Shown: positions 1 through 8,575, numbered from the stretch's first letter. The stretch: 64,000 bases of DNA from Desulfosporosinus sp. HMP52 (GCF_000765145.1 NZ_JMGA01000017.1:1-64000); one strand, 5' to 3'. Notes: generated by a model not told the origin, from the letters alone. Numbers and translations are program-made.

Positions 1-194
1 ATTGACTCATGATTTATTTTTGAAACTCTTGCGAGTTTCTCTCATTGGCTGTCCTTGTTGTTTAGTTTTCAAAGATCAGGATTTGGCCATAACTTATAAC
101 TAAGTACTTCTAGCACTTGTTGTTAATACTATTGTTTCGAGTTATAATTACGAGCTCACCCGTTGTTGATAACCCTTCGTTGCGGCACTCAGTT
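1..194 (-). other. probable rRNA operon leader (gene itself lies beyond the left edge)
   Basis: Read on the minus strand, this stretch follows a strong promoter and contains CTTTGAAAACTAAACAA (about 63-79), a sequence typical of the leader just upstream of 16S rRNA in Firmicutes. It then runs out of the window with no open reading frame. The first transcribed gene would begin to the left of base 1. Nothing of the mature rRNA is visible, so the assignment rests on the leader signature and promoter only. The stretch between 224 and 428 shows no gene, only AT-rich DNA and a weak dyad near 351-376. Confidence 0.55.
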
Positions 195-223
195 ATAATA
201 CCATTTTCAGCAATCGCTGTCAA
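195..223 (-). promoter_or_regulatory. sigma-A promoter of the leftward leader
   Basis: On the minus strand a perfect -35 TTGACA (218-223) and a -10 TATTAT (195-200) are separated by exactly 17 bp. The spacing and strength suit a stable-RNA promoter. It fires leftward, out of the window, in the same direction as recQ upstream of it. Confidence 0.7.
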
Positions 224-428
224 CAAGTTTTTTTCTCTTTTTCGCTGTCTCATCACCTAAGATTTAACTCTCGTGAGCGACATTTGTTATATTACCATAT
301 TTCCAAGTAAGGGTCAATGCTTTTTTCGACATTTATTACTGTTTCCGAGAACCCGCTACCTTAATGGAGCAGGGTTCCAGACGTTAATAATAAATAATGT
401 CGAATTAACCAAAAGAAATTTCCCCCGT

Positions 429-2609
429 CTATTCTTTGCTATCAATTATTTTATGCTTTTCTAAGACTGCCCGAATTGTAAACCACTCCACCTCATCAGG
501 AAGGAGATCTTTAATAGGTCGTAACTTTTCTCCTCCTACTTGTCGGATTGCTTCTAAGATATGCACTTCTTGCTCTTTAGGAATAAAATCATCCCAGGGC
601 ACATCATGTCCATCCAAACTGCAGCGCACAAAATGATTCTGAACTGTAATAGGAGTAACATTCCTGATTTTCGCAATAGCTTCTAACGAATGCCCTTCTT
701 GATACATTAGGAATGTTTGAAGATGACTGGAGGCTTTCGTATTAGCGGCAATCTCAGGATTACTCTTATCTTGTTGAGCCAAACACTTAGTGCTAACACA
801 TTTTTCAGGAGAGCCTTCATTTGTATCAACTGCTGTATCTCCAAAAAACTTCTTAATCACTTCTAAAAATTCGTCCCCGTATTTTTCTAATTTCCGCTCC
901 CCAACTCCACTAACACTAATCATTGCCCTGTGATCCTTTGGACAAATTTGAGCCATTTCTCTTAAGGTACTGTCTGCAAAAATCAGATATGGGGGGAGAT
1001 TTTCTCGAATAGCTATTTCTCTGCGGAGTTCACGTAGTTTTTCAAACAGACTAACCTCTTCGCTTTCAACACGTAACGGTTTTTGCGTTATTTTCCGAGA
1101 TACTTTCGCTTCTCCTTTTAAGACCGAAGCTGCATTAGGCTGAAGTTTTACGACTGGGTATTCTCCATTAGATAATTGCAAATATCCCTCTGCAACTAAA
1201 TAGTTGATGAGATCCTTAATCTCTTGCAAGGGAACTTTATGCATAAGGCCATATGTTGATAGTTCATCAAAGCGAAGTTCTCGTATCTTAGCTTTTCGAG
1301 AGCCTTTCAAAACGTCTGCAACCATTCCTATGCCGAACCGTTCTCGCATGCGATAAATGCACGAGAATATTTTTTGAGCTTCCAAGGTAATATCTACAAT
1401 TTCACGCTCATCGTTACAATTACTACAATTATCACATTTAGCTTGTACATTTTCTTCCCCAAAATACTCTAAAATTGTTTTGCGCAGACACCTAGGGGAA
1501 TGGCAGTAATCAACCATACCTTGAAGCTTCTTTAACTCATTCATTTTTCGTTCTGGCTGAAAGACTGTCTGTTCAATCAAGAATCTTTGCAATACAACAT
1601 CCTGAGGAGAAAACAATAAAAGGCACTCTCCTGGTTCTCCATCTCGCCCTGCCCGACCTGCCTCTTGATAGTATGCTTCCATGTTTTTAGGCATATTGTA
1701 GTGAATTACATATCGTACATTGGATTTATCAATTCCCATTCCAAAGGCATTTGTAGCCACCATGACGGTTATCTCATCAAAGAGGAAATCCTCCTGGGTT
1801 TTTTGGCGGTCTGGGTCACTCATACCAGCATGATATTTACCCACTTTCAAACCGCTTTTCGCCAAAAAACTTTGAAGATTATCTACCTCTTTGCGTGTCG
1901 CGGCATAAATAATTCCAGGTTGGTCAACGTGCGCTTTTGTATAATCAAGCACAAATTCCTTCTTGTTTTCTCCTCTAAAGGTAGAGAACATCAGATTTGG
2001 ACGATCAAATCCTGTAACAAATATACTAGGTTTGTCTAGCTCTAATAATCGGACAATATCCGCCTGAACTTCCTCAGTTGCTGTTGCTGTAAAAGCACCA
2101 ATGATTGGTTTTTGGGGGAGGGACTTAAGGAATGGCCCCAAATGAAGGTAGCTGGGCCTAAAATCATGGCCCCACTGGGAAACACAATGAGCCTCATCGA
2201 TTACCAGGAAGGAGACCTGCAACGATTCTAAAAGACTTCGGAAACTATCCGACTCTAATCGTTCAGGGGCTATATACAAAAGCTTATATTTACCCCGGGC
2301 TACCCCGTCAATCCGTGACCTTACTTCATTAAGAGAAAGTGAACTATTAATAAACGTCGCGGGAACCCCATATTGTAAAAGGGCATCAACCTGATCTTTC
2401 ATTAGAGAAATCAGAGGAGAGATTACCAGAGTCGTCCCTTTGAACAATAGGGCTGGTATCTGATAAGCGAGTGACTTTCCCGCTCCTGTCGGCATAATGG
2501 CTAGAGTATCTAAGCCCTGGAGTAAACTTCCAATCACTTTTTGCTGGCCATCTCGAAATTGAGTAAACCCGAAATACCTTTGCAATACCTCCAAGGCCTG
2601 CTTAATCAT
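429..2609 (-). CDS. recQ: ATP-dependent DNA helicase RecQ
   Basis: This is a 3'-5' superfamily 2 DNA helicase involved in recombinational repair and restart of stalled forks. Visible motifs, in order, are Walker A TGAGKS (residues 41-46), DEAH (138-141) followed by the RecQ-typical CVSQWGHDFRP, and the motif VI region QEAGRAGRDG. A zinc-binding cysteine set follows near residues 375-400, then an HRDC domain (about 525-605) and a C-terminal helix-turn-helix-like tail. At about 726 residues it is longer than E. coli RecQ because of that tail. The start at 2609 (MIKQALEV) has AAGGAG 12 bases upstream; an ATG four codons earlier abuts the same AAGGAG and is less likely. It is probably monocistronic. 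Confidence 0.93.
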   Translation of the reverse strand: MIKQALEVLQRYFGFTQFRDGQQKVIGSLLQGLDTLAIMPTGAGKSLAYQIPALLFKGTTLVISPLISLMKDQVDALLQYGVPATFINSSLSLNEVRSRIDGVARGKYKLLYIAPERLESDSFRSLLESLQVSFLVIDEAHCVSQWGHDFRPSYLHLGPFLKSLPQKPIIGAFTATATEEVQADIVRLLELDKPSIFVTGFDRPNLMFSTFRGENKKEFVLDYTKAHVDQPGIIYAATRKEVDNLQSFLAKSGLKVGKYHAGMSDPDRQKTQEDFLFDEITVMVATNAFGMGIDKSNVRYVIHYNMPKNMEAYYQEAGRAGRDGEPGECLLLFSPQDVVLQRFLIEQTVFQPERKMNELKKLQGMVDYCHSPRCLRKTILEYFGEENVQAKCDNCSNCNDEREIVDITLEAQKIFSCIYRMRERFGIGMVADVLKGSRKAKIRELRFDELSTYGLMHKVPLQEIKDLINYLVAEGYLQLSNGEYPVVKLQPNAASVLKGEAKVSRKITQKPLRVESEEVSLFEKLRELRREIAIRENLPPYLIFADSTLREMAQICPKDHRAMISVSGVGERKLEKYGDEFLEVIKKFFGDTAVDTNEGSPEKCVSTKCLAQQDKSNPEIAANTKASSHLQTFLMYQEGHSLEAIAKIRNVTPITVQNHFVRCSLDGHDVPWDDFIPKEQEVHILEAIRQVGGEKLRPIKDLLPDEVEWFTIRAVLEKHKIIDSKE

Positions 2610-2687
2610 AATAATGAACATCTCCTTAAAGTTATCTACTTTATAAGCTGTCCTCATTATAACAAAAAATTAAGCCTAGAGGGGGGA

Positions 2688-3386
2688 CTAACTATTCTTT
2701 ATTCTTTCATCCCATCCCCCCATTCCAATTAGCGGAACAAAACGTACTCCTCCCAGATCTTCAGTTATCAATTTACCGGACATTGTTTTCTTCACACGTA
2801 ATAAACTTTGCTCTCCCCTCTCCCCAACCGGAATCACCAAGCGGCCTCCGACAGCTAGTTGATCCAGCAAAGGATCCGGAATAACAGGCCCTCCTGCAGT
2901 AACTAAGATAGCATCAAAGGGTGCCCTCTCTTGCCACCCCAGAGTCCCATCCCCAATTCTTACTTCAATATTCTTATACCCTTGTTTTCTAAATCGTTCC
3001 TCTGCCAGGCTTGCAAGTACTTGATGCCGTTCTATTGTATAGACCCTCAAGGCAATTCGAGATAATATTGCCGCTGAATAGCCAGAACCTGTTCCTATTT
3101 CCAAAACTCGATCACTTGCTTTTAACTTTAACGCCTGAGCCATTAGAGCAACAATATACGGCTGACTAATTGTCTGTCCAGAATCTATTTCAAGTGGAGT
3201 ATCATAATAGGCTAAGTCTTGTTTATCCTCTCTGACAAATTTGTGCCTAGGAACCAAAGACATGCTATTAATAACAGTCTCGTCTGTTATGTCTCGACTC
3301 AGGAGCTGCGTATGAACCATCCACTCACGTTCAGCCCGACGCTCTGAATAGGCATCTATACTATATTCTTTATTCAAATTACTCAC
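2688..3386 (-). CDS. pcm: protein-L-isoaspartate O-methyltransferase
   Basis: The enzyme repairs isoaspartyl residues in aged proteins by SAM-dependent methylation. SAM-binding motif I EIGTGSG is at residues 96-102, and the family segment SGQTISQPYIVA is upstream at about 69-80. The length of about 230 residues is close to the usual 210-220. The start is ambiguous: the GTG at 3386 sits directly on the purine-rich ribosome-binding sequence, while a TTG at 3377 would have a better-spaced AAGGTGAG. The gene lies about 80 bp upstream of recQ in the same direction and may be cotranscribed with it. Confidence 0.9.
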   Translation of the reverse strand: MSNLNKEYSIDAYSERRAEREWMVHTQLLSRDITDETVINSMSLVPRHKFVREDKQDLAYYDTPLEIDSGQTISQPYIVALMAQALKLKASDRVLEIGTGSGYSAAILSRIALRVYTIERHQVLASLAEERFRKQGYKNIEVRIGDGTLGWQERAPFDAILVTAGGPVIPDPLLDQLAVGGRLVIPVGERGEQSLLRVKKTMSGKLITEDLGGVRFVPLIGMGGWDERIKNS

Positions 3387-3561
3387 CTTTTTTCTGTTTT
3401 TGTTATTCTATCCAAGATGAGTATCTTAAATTATAAAATCAAAATAAAACTCAAGGATATTCCCATTTGAGTTTTCTCTTGACTTCTATACTTTTCATTG
3501 CGCAAAAGAGTTAGGACATTTTAAATCAAACAATCCAAATAAAGCTGTATTATTCCAATAC

Positions 3562-3591
3562 AAAAAGGCCTATCACAGGATAAGCCTTTTT
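3562..3591 (-). terminator. terminator after the M20 peptidase gene
   Basis: The hairpin has arms AAAAAGGC and GCCTTTTT and a T-rich 3' side on the minus strand. It lies between the M20 peptidase stop (3673) and the pcm start. The arms are symmetrical, so it could work in both directions. The rest of the 3387-3672 gap shows no gene. Confidence 0.7.
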
Positions 3592-3672
3592 GTCAGTAAA
3601 CCCTTAGATTTTAATCAAAGAGTTAATTTCCACCTCTCTAAAACCAATATTGAATTTATTTTAACATTCATT

Positions 3673-4803
3673 CTAGGACTTTTCAGTAGTTCCCACAATC
3701 TTAATAATTTCTATCAGCAGATCTGCCGTTCTATACAAGTCTTCTTCTTTAATTGACTCCTCGGTGGTATGAGGCTTTTGCATTCCCGTCCCTAAAACAG
3801 CACAAGGTACACCATAACGGTTATAGTAGTTAGCATCACTGCCGCCACCAGTTACCCCCGTGACGACTTTTAATCCTGCAGACTTAGTAGCCTGACTGGC
3901 AATAACTACCACTTGAGATTCCTCAGTTAAAGTAAATGGTTCATATAATCGGATAACTTCAATTTCAGCAGCTGCACCCATTTCTTCGGCACAACGTTGA
4001 AAGGCATTACACATTCTATTAGTTTGGATCTCTAGCTTTGTCAAATCTCTACTTCTAGCTTCACAGGCAATAACCACTTCGTCTGGAACTATATTCGTTG
4101 CTCTGCCACCCTCAATAGTTCCAATATTCGCTGTTGTTTCTTCATCAATCCTGCCGGTTGTCATGCTAGCGATGGCCTTAGCTGCAACAACGATCGAGCT
4201 GACCCCTTCTTCAGGAGCAAAACCAGCATGAGCAGCCCTGCCTTTAATAACTACATTAATACGATCTTGACCCGGAGCTGCAAGAATTATTTCGCCCGGT
4301 CCTCCGACACAATCCATGACAAATCCCAGGTCAGCTTTCAAGAGGGTTCTATCCAGATGTTTGACCCCGTTGAGACCCCCTTCTTCAGCAACACTAAAAA
4401 TAACCTGGATATCGCCATGGGGAATATTTTGCTCTTGGATCGTCCTTAGCACTTCTAAAATAGGAGCTATCCCGGATTTGTCATCGGCTCCTAAGATTGT
4501 TGCTCCGGCTGAGCTGATTATTCCATCTTTCATTATCGGCTCAATGTTAAGGCAGGGATCCACTGTGTCCATATGGGCAGACAACAAAATCACGGGTGCT
4601 TTTGGAAGATTACCCTTTAGGTAGGCAAAGACATTGCCACAATTCCCTCCAGCTTTTTGACCTGCCTCATCTTCTGTTACTTCCATACCTAAACCAACCA
4701 GGCGACTTTTAAGTATGTCGGCGATTTGGCGTTCATTCTTAGTAGGAGAATCAATTTTTATGAGTTCGAAAAACTCTGCCAATAATCTTTCCCGATTAAC
4801 CAT
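3673..4803 (-). CDS. M20-family metallopeptidase, peptidase T-like
   Basis: This is a cytoplasmic dinuclear zinc aminopeptidase/deacylase of the M20 family, most like the PepT-like group. Metal-site motifs are visible: SAHMDT (H77, D79), GADDKSG (D107) and AEEGG (E140, E141). The GGGSDANYYN segment near residue 325 is also typical of the family. The length of 376 residues is normal. Its start codon lies one base after the stop of the upstream HIT gene, so the two are an operon with likely translational coupling. The substrate cannot be told from sequence; tripeptidase or acyl-amino acid hydrolase activity are both possible. Confidence 0.85.
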   Translation of the reverse strand: MVNRERLLAEFFELIKIDSPTKNERQIADILKSRLVGLGMEVTEDEAGQKAGGNCGNVFAYLKGNLPKAPVILLSAHMDTVDPCLNIEPIMKDGIISSAGATILGADDKSGIAPILEVLRTIQEQNIPHGDIQVIFSVAEEGGLNGVKHLDRTLLKADLGFVMDCVGGPGEIILAAPGQDRINVVIKGRAAHAGFAPEEGVSSIVVAAKAIASMTTGRIDEETTANIGTIEGGRATNIVPDEVVIACEARSRDLTKLEIQTNRMCNAFQRCAEEMGAAAEIEVIRLYEPFTLTEESQVVVIASQATKSAGLKVVTGVTGGGSDANYYNRYGVPCAVLGTGMQKPHTTEESIKEEDLYRTADLLIEIIKIVGTTEKS

Positions 4804-4804
4804 T

Positions 4805-5146
4805 TTATGTATGCCACCTCACAGTACCAATATCTCCATTATATCTCGGGATTACATGTATATGCCAATGAAACACGGTTTGGCCCGCCGTACTTCCTAC
4901 ATTTGCTCCAATATTATAACCATCAGGATGAAAGCGCTTATCTAACAACTCTTTTACTCTCTTAAGCAGTTCACCAACACTTGCCATCTCCTCAGCCGTG
5001 GCATCAAAGAAACTTGAAGCATGATTTTTGGGAACGATTAATACATGTCCTTCACTTACAGGGTATTTGTCATAAAATGCCCGCACAAGGTCATTCTCAA
5101 CAAGATTAACTTCTGCTGGCAGTGTACAAAATACACATTCATTCAT
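4805..5146 (-). CDS. HIT family nucleotide hydrolase/transferase
   Basis: This is a histidine-triad protein of 113 residues that hydrolyses phosphoramidate or dinucleotide-type nucleotides. The HWHIHVIPR motif gives H93, H95 and H97. An N-terminal CVFC pair probably binds zinc together with a later histidine. It is the first gene of a two-gene unit with the M20 peptidase, separated by one base. The physiological substrate is unknown, as for most bacterial HIT proteins. Confidence 0.9.
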   Translation of the reverse strand: MNECVFCTLPAEVNLVENDLVRAFYDKYPVSEGHVLIVPKNHASSFFDATAEEMASVGELLKRVKELLDKRFHPDGYNIGANVGSTAGQTVFHWHIHVIPRYNGDIGTVRWHT

Positions 5147-5245
5147 TAATATCCCCCCTATTTCTACGTCCCTAAGCTAAATGGTCTATTATGTTAATTT
5201 TGCCTGTTTTCCACTTAAAGTCAAGTGAACTTCCAGTTTAAATGC

Positions 5246-5271
5246 AAAACACCCACTCAAAGTGGGTGTCA
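5246..5271 (-). terminator. terminator of the chromate transporter pair
   Basis: On the minus strand GACACCCACT-TTG-AGTGGGTGTTTTG forms a compact GC-rich hairpin with a short T-run. It lies directly behind the second chromate transporter gene. Confidence 0.8.
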
Positions 5272-5296
5272 AATTCCCTATGACTGCTTGGGCTTA

Positions 5297-5842
5297 CTAG
5301 CTTGTCTTTTTCGCCCTTCCATAAATTAGCCAGCCGAAAAGCATCGAGGCTAGGATAATAAAGGCAGGATGAATATTCACTAAATATAGCAGGGCTATAG
5401 TTACAACAGCGATTCCCCAGGTACTGTTTGATGGAAAAGCTTTCTTGCCCATGTCATAAGCAGTTTCTGCAACAAGAACAACTACCACAGGGCGGACTGC
5501 CATAAGCATAGCCTGCAGCTCAGGAGAATGGGAGTATTTAATAATCAGACTTCCCAAAAGAACTACTACAATTACCGTAGGGGCAACCGTTCCAATTGTT
5601 GCCGCTAAAGCACCTAACCAACCTGCAACCTTATAACCGGTATAAGCTGCCATTTTTGTAGCGATGGGTCCCGGCAACGCATTGCCAATAGCGAGTGCGT
5701 CGGCAAATTCTTCGTTATCCATCCAATGATAACGATCAACTGCCTCCGCTTTAACCAGCGGTATTAGTGAAGGACCTCCTCCAAACCCTAAGTTTGAAGC
5801 ACGAGTAAAACCAATAAATAGGTCCCATAATTTTCTAAGCAT
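5297..5842 (-). CDS. chromate transporter, half-size (CHR family), copy 2
   Basis: This 181-residue membrane protein belongs to the CHR (ChrA) family, which exports chromate or a related oxyanion. It carries the N-terminal signature NLGFGGGPSLIP and the ALPGPIATK segment, followed by several hydrophobic helices. Full ChrA proteins are about 400 residues with two homologous halves; this is one half. The upstream neighbour is a second half-protein with nearly the same signature, 86 bp away. The two probably act as a pair in the membrane and probably arose by tandem duplication. The real substrate is not settled by sequence. Confidence 0.85.
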   Translation of the reverse strand: MLRKLWDLFIGFTRASNLGFGGGPSLIPLVKAEAVDRYHWMDNEEFADALAIGNALPGPIATKMAAYTGYKVAGWLGALAATIGTVAPTVIVVVLLGSLIIKYSHSPELQAMLMAVRPVVVVLVAETAYDMGKKAFPSNSTWGIAVVTIALLYLVNIHPAFIILASMLFGWLIYGRAKKTS

Positions 5843-5928
5843 GAAAGCACCACCTTGTATTCCAGATTTTTAGCAAGTAATTATGTTATACGATGTAAAA
5901 TAATTGCTGTAGTTTAAACCAACAGATT

Positions 5929-6456
5929 TTAGCGGAAAACAACTAATCCAAATAGCATAGAAATTACAATGATTAGTGCAGGGTGCAGCTTCAACCAGAA
6001 TAATGAAACAACTGTAGCTAAAGCAATCCCCCAAGTTGTTAAATTAGGAAAAGAGCCTATACCCATATCTAATGCGGTTTGAGCTATCAAAACTACGACA
6101 ACAGGACGAACACCCTTGAGCATTCCTTTTAAAACTGGAGAATTGGAATATTTCATCAAGAAACGGGCCAGCAAAATTACAGCAAGTGAAGTCGGTAGAA
6201 TTACACCAATATTTGCCACCAAGGCTCCTAACCATCCGGCCTCTTGGTAGCCTACATAACCTGCCAGTTTTGTAGCGATGGGTCCCGGTAAGGCATTTCC
6301 AACGGCAAGAGCATCCGTGAATTCCGAATTAGTCATCCAGTGGTACCTTTCCACGACTTCGATTTTAATAAGTGGAATCACCGCCGGACCACCTCCGAAG
6401 CCCAAATTGCTGGCTCTAGCAAAGGCAATTAAAAGATCCCAAAGTTGTGATAACAT
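5929..6456 (-). CDS. chromate transporter, half-size (CHR family), copy 1
   Basis: This 175-residue CHR-family membrane protein starts with LWDLLIAFARASNLGFGGGP and has the same ALPGPIATK block as its downstream partner. Both look like N-terminal-type halves. It is the first gene of the pair, and its upstream region carries two palindromic TTTGGTATACCAAA-like sites, probably bound by the GntR regulator encoded just upstream. The pair may respond to an organic or oxyanion effector rather than chromate itself, because the regulator is of the FCD effector-binding class. Confidence 0.85.
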   Translation of the reverse strand: MLSQLWDLLIAFARASNLGFGGGPAVIPLIKIEVVERYHWMTNSEFTDALAVGNALPGPIATKLAGYVGYQEAGWLGALVANIGVILPTSLAVILLARFLMKYSNSPVLKGMLKGVRPVVVVLIAQTALDMGIGSFPNLTTWGIALATVVSLFWLKLHPALIIVISMLFGLVVFR

Positions 6457-6562
6457 TGTGCTCTCCCTTCTTTCTTGGGTCTAGTCTAAGAATCTCTCAC
6501 AGACAGATATCATAAGCTTTCTTAAGGTAAGTATATTACCTCAACTTCTCAAATTCAATAGC

Positions 6563-6598
6563 TTTGGTATACCAAATCATTAATTTTTGTATACCAAA
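6563..6598 (-). promoter_or_regulatory. two GntR-type operators upstream of the chromate transporters
   Basis: A perfect 14-bp palindrome TTTGGTATACCAAA (6563-6576) is followed by a near copy TTTGTATACCAAA (6586-6598), with centres 22 bp (two helical turns) apart. The core GGTATACC fits the style of FadR-subfamily GntR operators. A third copy lies upstream of the regulator gene at 7444. The assignment to the neighbouring GntR protein is inference from position and recurrence. Confidence 0.65.
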
Positions 6599-6684
6599 TT
6601 ATTTGGGCATAATTTGATTTAATTATTCTAAAACAACTGCCAAGAACAACTTTCCCAGAGGGCTTATAAGCATAATTGGATCAA

Positions 6685-7365
6685 CTAATCTTTTTCCCAG
6701 TAAGCCATTTGTAAGAATGCTCTACTCGAATTCTCGGCATGTCGTTTCGCTACAATCTCAGCTTGAGAACTATCATGTCTGCCTAGTGCCTCAATTATTT
6801 CATTATGTTCCACCCAAACTTCTTCTGATCGACCAGGTTTTGAATATGCCAGTTGAGTGAACTTGGTAATATACTCGTGCAAAGTATAAAGAAAACTGTA
6901 AACTCTTGGACTTTCAGCAGCCTTATAAATTATCTCATGAAATTTATCATTTAATTGGTTAGATTTTTTGAAATTACCCTTACCATGTTCTTCAGTAATT
7001 TGCTTTGCTAAAGATTCTAATCGTTTTAAATCCCGGGGTTTAATCTTTGTTGCTGCAATACTACAAATAAGCGCTTCTAACGAAGTCCTAATAGCAAGAA
7101 TCTCAATAATATCTGCTTTGGAGAAACCAGAAACTACTACCCCTTTACGCGGGATATGTGTTACCAACCTTTCTAAGACAAGTTGATTAATTGCTTCACG
7201 AACAGGAGTTCTGCTAATTCCTAGTTGTTCTGCAATAGTACGTTCTACCAATTTCTGACCCGGTTCCAGTTTTTTATCTAAGATTGCATTCCTCAAAATC
7301 GCAAACACCGAATCTCTTATATGACCTTTATTATCTATCTTAATGGGTGAAAAATGATACGCCAC
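6685..7365 (-). CDS. GntR family transcriptional regulator (FCD domain)
   Basis: This is a DNA-binding regulator of about 226 residues with an N-terminal winged helix (ERTIAEQLGISRTPVREAI, about residues 40-60) and a C-terminal all-helical FCD effector domain. An in-frame ATG exists 56 codons upstream, but the GTG at 7365 has the strong ribosome-binding sequence GGGGAGAAGGA. The protein from there begins just before the winged helix, as in other members of the family, so 7365 is chosen. It sits directly upstream of the chromate transporter pair, and matching palindromes lie in front of both units. It therefore probably represses itself and the transporters. The effector is unknown. Confidence 0.88.
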   Translation of the reverse strand: MAYHFSPIKIDNKGHIRDSVFAILRNAILDKKLEPGQKLVERTIAEQLGISRTPVREAINQLVLERLVTHIPRKGVVVSGFSKADIIEILAIRTSLEALICSIAATKIKPRDLKRLESLAKQITEEHGKGNFKKSNQLNDKFHEIIYKAAESPRVYSFLYTLHEYITKFTQLAYSKPGRSEEVWVEHNEIIEALGRHDSSQAEIVAKRHAENSSRAFLQMAYWEKD

Positions 7366-7443
7366 TTTCCTTCTCCCCTTTATGTTTTTAAACTTCCAGT
7401 TAAGGCAATTATAATTCTGTAGACACCTAAGACGCAAGTTAAA

Positions 7444-7453
7444 TGGTATACCA
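7444..7453 (-). promoter_or_regulatory. GntR-type operator in front of the regulator gene
   Basis: TGGTATACCA, the same palindromic core as the two sites at 6563-6598, lies about 80 bp upstream of the GTG start of the GntR gene. This fits autoregulation. Confidence 0.55.
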
Positions 7454-7473
7454 AATACCAAGCGTAAAAAATT

Positions 7474-7507
7474 AAGCAAACTGTATCTTGAATGATACAG
7501 TTTGCTT
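7474..7507 (-). terminator. terminator of the 72-residue protein gene
   Basis: A perfect 14-bp stem (AAGCAAACTGTATC with its complement, loop of 6) is followed on the minus strand by AATTTTTTA. It ends transcription from the small gene at 7567-7785 before the GntR gene. Confidence 0.85.
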
Positions 7508-7566
7508 ATCTGCTCAAGCATGCTATTTTCCAACTTTCATTTCAACCTTTCCAATAGGGATATTTG

Positions 7567-7785
7567 TTATTGGATTATTTCTAAATCATAGGGATCATAG
7601 GCAAATTCCTCCTGTAGAATATCTAAGCGAACTATTATAAAGAGTCCCATTTCATCGCATTCAATTCGTATCACGGTTCCAAGACAATGACTACAAGTCT
7701 CCACCCGGTCACCAACCTGAAATCGTTGTTTGTAAAAAGGCGAAAAATCCGTTTGAGTTTCATAATATTGTTGGTTCATAGACAT
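7567..7785 (-). CDS. small conserved-looking protein with CxxC, unknown function
   Basis: This is a 72-residue protein I do not recognise. It has a CSHC pair (about residues 32-35) within a stretch rich in beta-forming residues (RFQVGDRVETC...GTVIRIE) that resembles a small SH3/KOW-like barrel. The C-terminus is acidic. A good ribosome-binding sequence (GGGGGG about 7 bases upstream) and a dedicated terminator argue that it is a real, separately transcribed gene. Confidence 0.6.
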   Translation of the reverse strand: MSMNQQYYETQTDFSPFYKQRFQVGDRVETCSHCLGTVIRIECDEMGLFIIVRLDILQEEFAYDPYDLEIIQ

Positions 7786-7929
7786 CCCCCCATTCCATGA
7801 ATCAGTATTCTAGAAGGCGCATAAAGCTGAAAACTGCAATTTTCCTCACACTAATATTTCACTCACCAACAGGCAGTGGTATTATTCAATAATAGTTGTA
7901 ATTGATTAATTTTCAGTTAACTTAACCGC

Positions 7930-8235
7930 TCAATGATTCTTAAGTTTAGCCTCATAACGTTGCAACTTTTGATGCAACTCATTTAATGCACCTTGTCCAA
8001 AGCGTTTTAAGTTCAGTAATTGACTGTCTGTTGTCTCACGCAACTCATCGAGTGTATCTATGCCAGCAATTTTAAGAAGATTGTAAGTCCTAGAGGTTAA
8101 GCCTAATACAGATATATCAGGGGACTCAAGTAATTTGGAACAGAGGTATTCACATTTTTTAGCATCTTCCTTCAGTTTGTATGTTCTCTGACAAAGAGAA
8201 CATACATATATTGTAATTTGCGTTTCTAGGATCAT
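7930..8235 (-). CDS. small protein with RNA polymerase alpha-CTD-like domain
   Basis: This is about 101 residues from the ATG at 8235, which has GGGGAGGATGCAAC directly upstream; an in-frame ATG 14 codons earlier has no such site. The N-terminal part has three or four cysteines (CSLCQRTY...KKCEYLC) that could bind zinc. The C-terminal half, from ISVLGLTSRTYNLLKIAGI to LNELHQKL, closely follows the helix-hairpin-helix pattern of the RNA polymerase alpha C-terminal domain (compare LxLSxRxxNxLKRAGI). It is not RpoA itself, as the assembly domain is missing. It may contact DNA or regulators, or may modulate RNA polymerase; this is inference. Confidence 0.75.
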   Translation of the reverse strand: MILETQITIYVCSLCQRTYKLKEDAKKCEYLCSKLLESPDISVLGLTSRTYNLLKIAGIDTLDELRETTDSQLLNLKRFGQGALNELHQKLQRYEAKLKNH

Positions 8236-8422
8236 GTTGCATCCTCCCCTCTTTTTCATAAATTTACTTCTTACCAACTTCAGTACTCACATCCCTTTGT
8301 GATTCTTTTAGTCAATTAAAGTCTAGCATTGCCCTCCCACTATGTCTATAGCTAATACGTATTGACATAATCAATTATTTTTATTCCAAAACTGTATCAG
8401 GGTAAACTACAATCGCCAAACT

Positions 8423-8460
8423 AAAAGACCTCTAGAAATCAAATTTTCTAGAGATCTTTT
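8423..8460 (-). terminator. terminator downstream of the DAHP synthase gene
   Basis: A hairpin with arms AAAAGATCTCTAGAAAA and TTTCTAGAGGTCTTTT (minus strand) ends in a T-run. It lies 116 bp after the DAHP synthase stop. The rest of the 8236-8575 gap holds no recognisable gene. Confidence 0.75.
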
Positions 8461-8575
8461 AAATGATTGCTGCAAAGATTACTTTTAGATAAAATAAGGG
8501 TGATGCAACAGAGCTATGATTATACTACTCCTCGTATAATTAATTTAGCTAACTAATTTCTAGCCTAGTAAGCCG

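Noticed and set aside
351-376. Terminator of recQ
   Set aside because: GAACCC and GGGTTC could pair, but the loop is long and there is no T-run after it on the minus strand.
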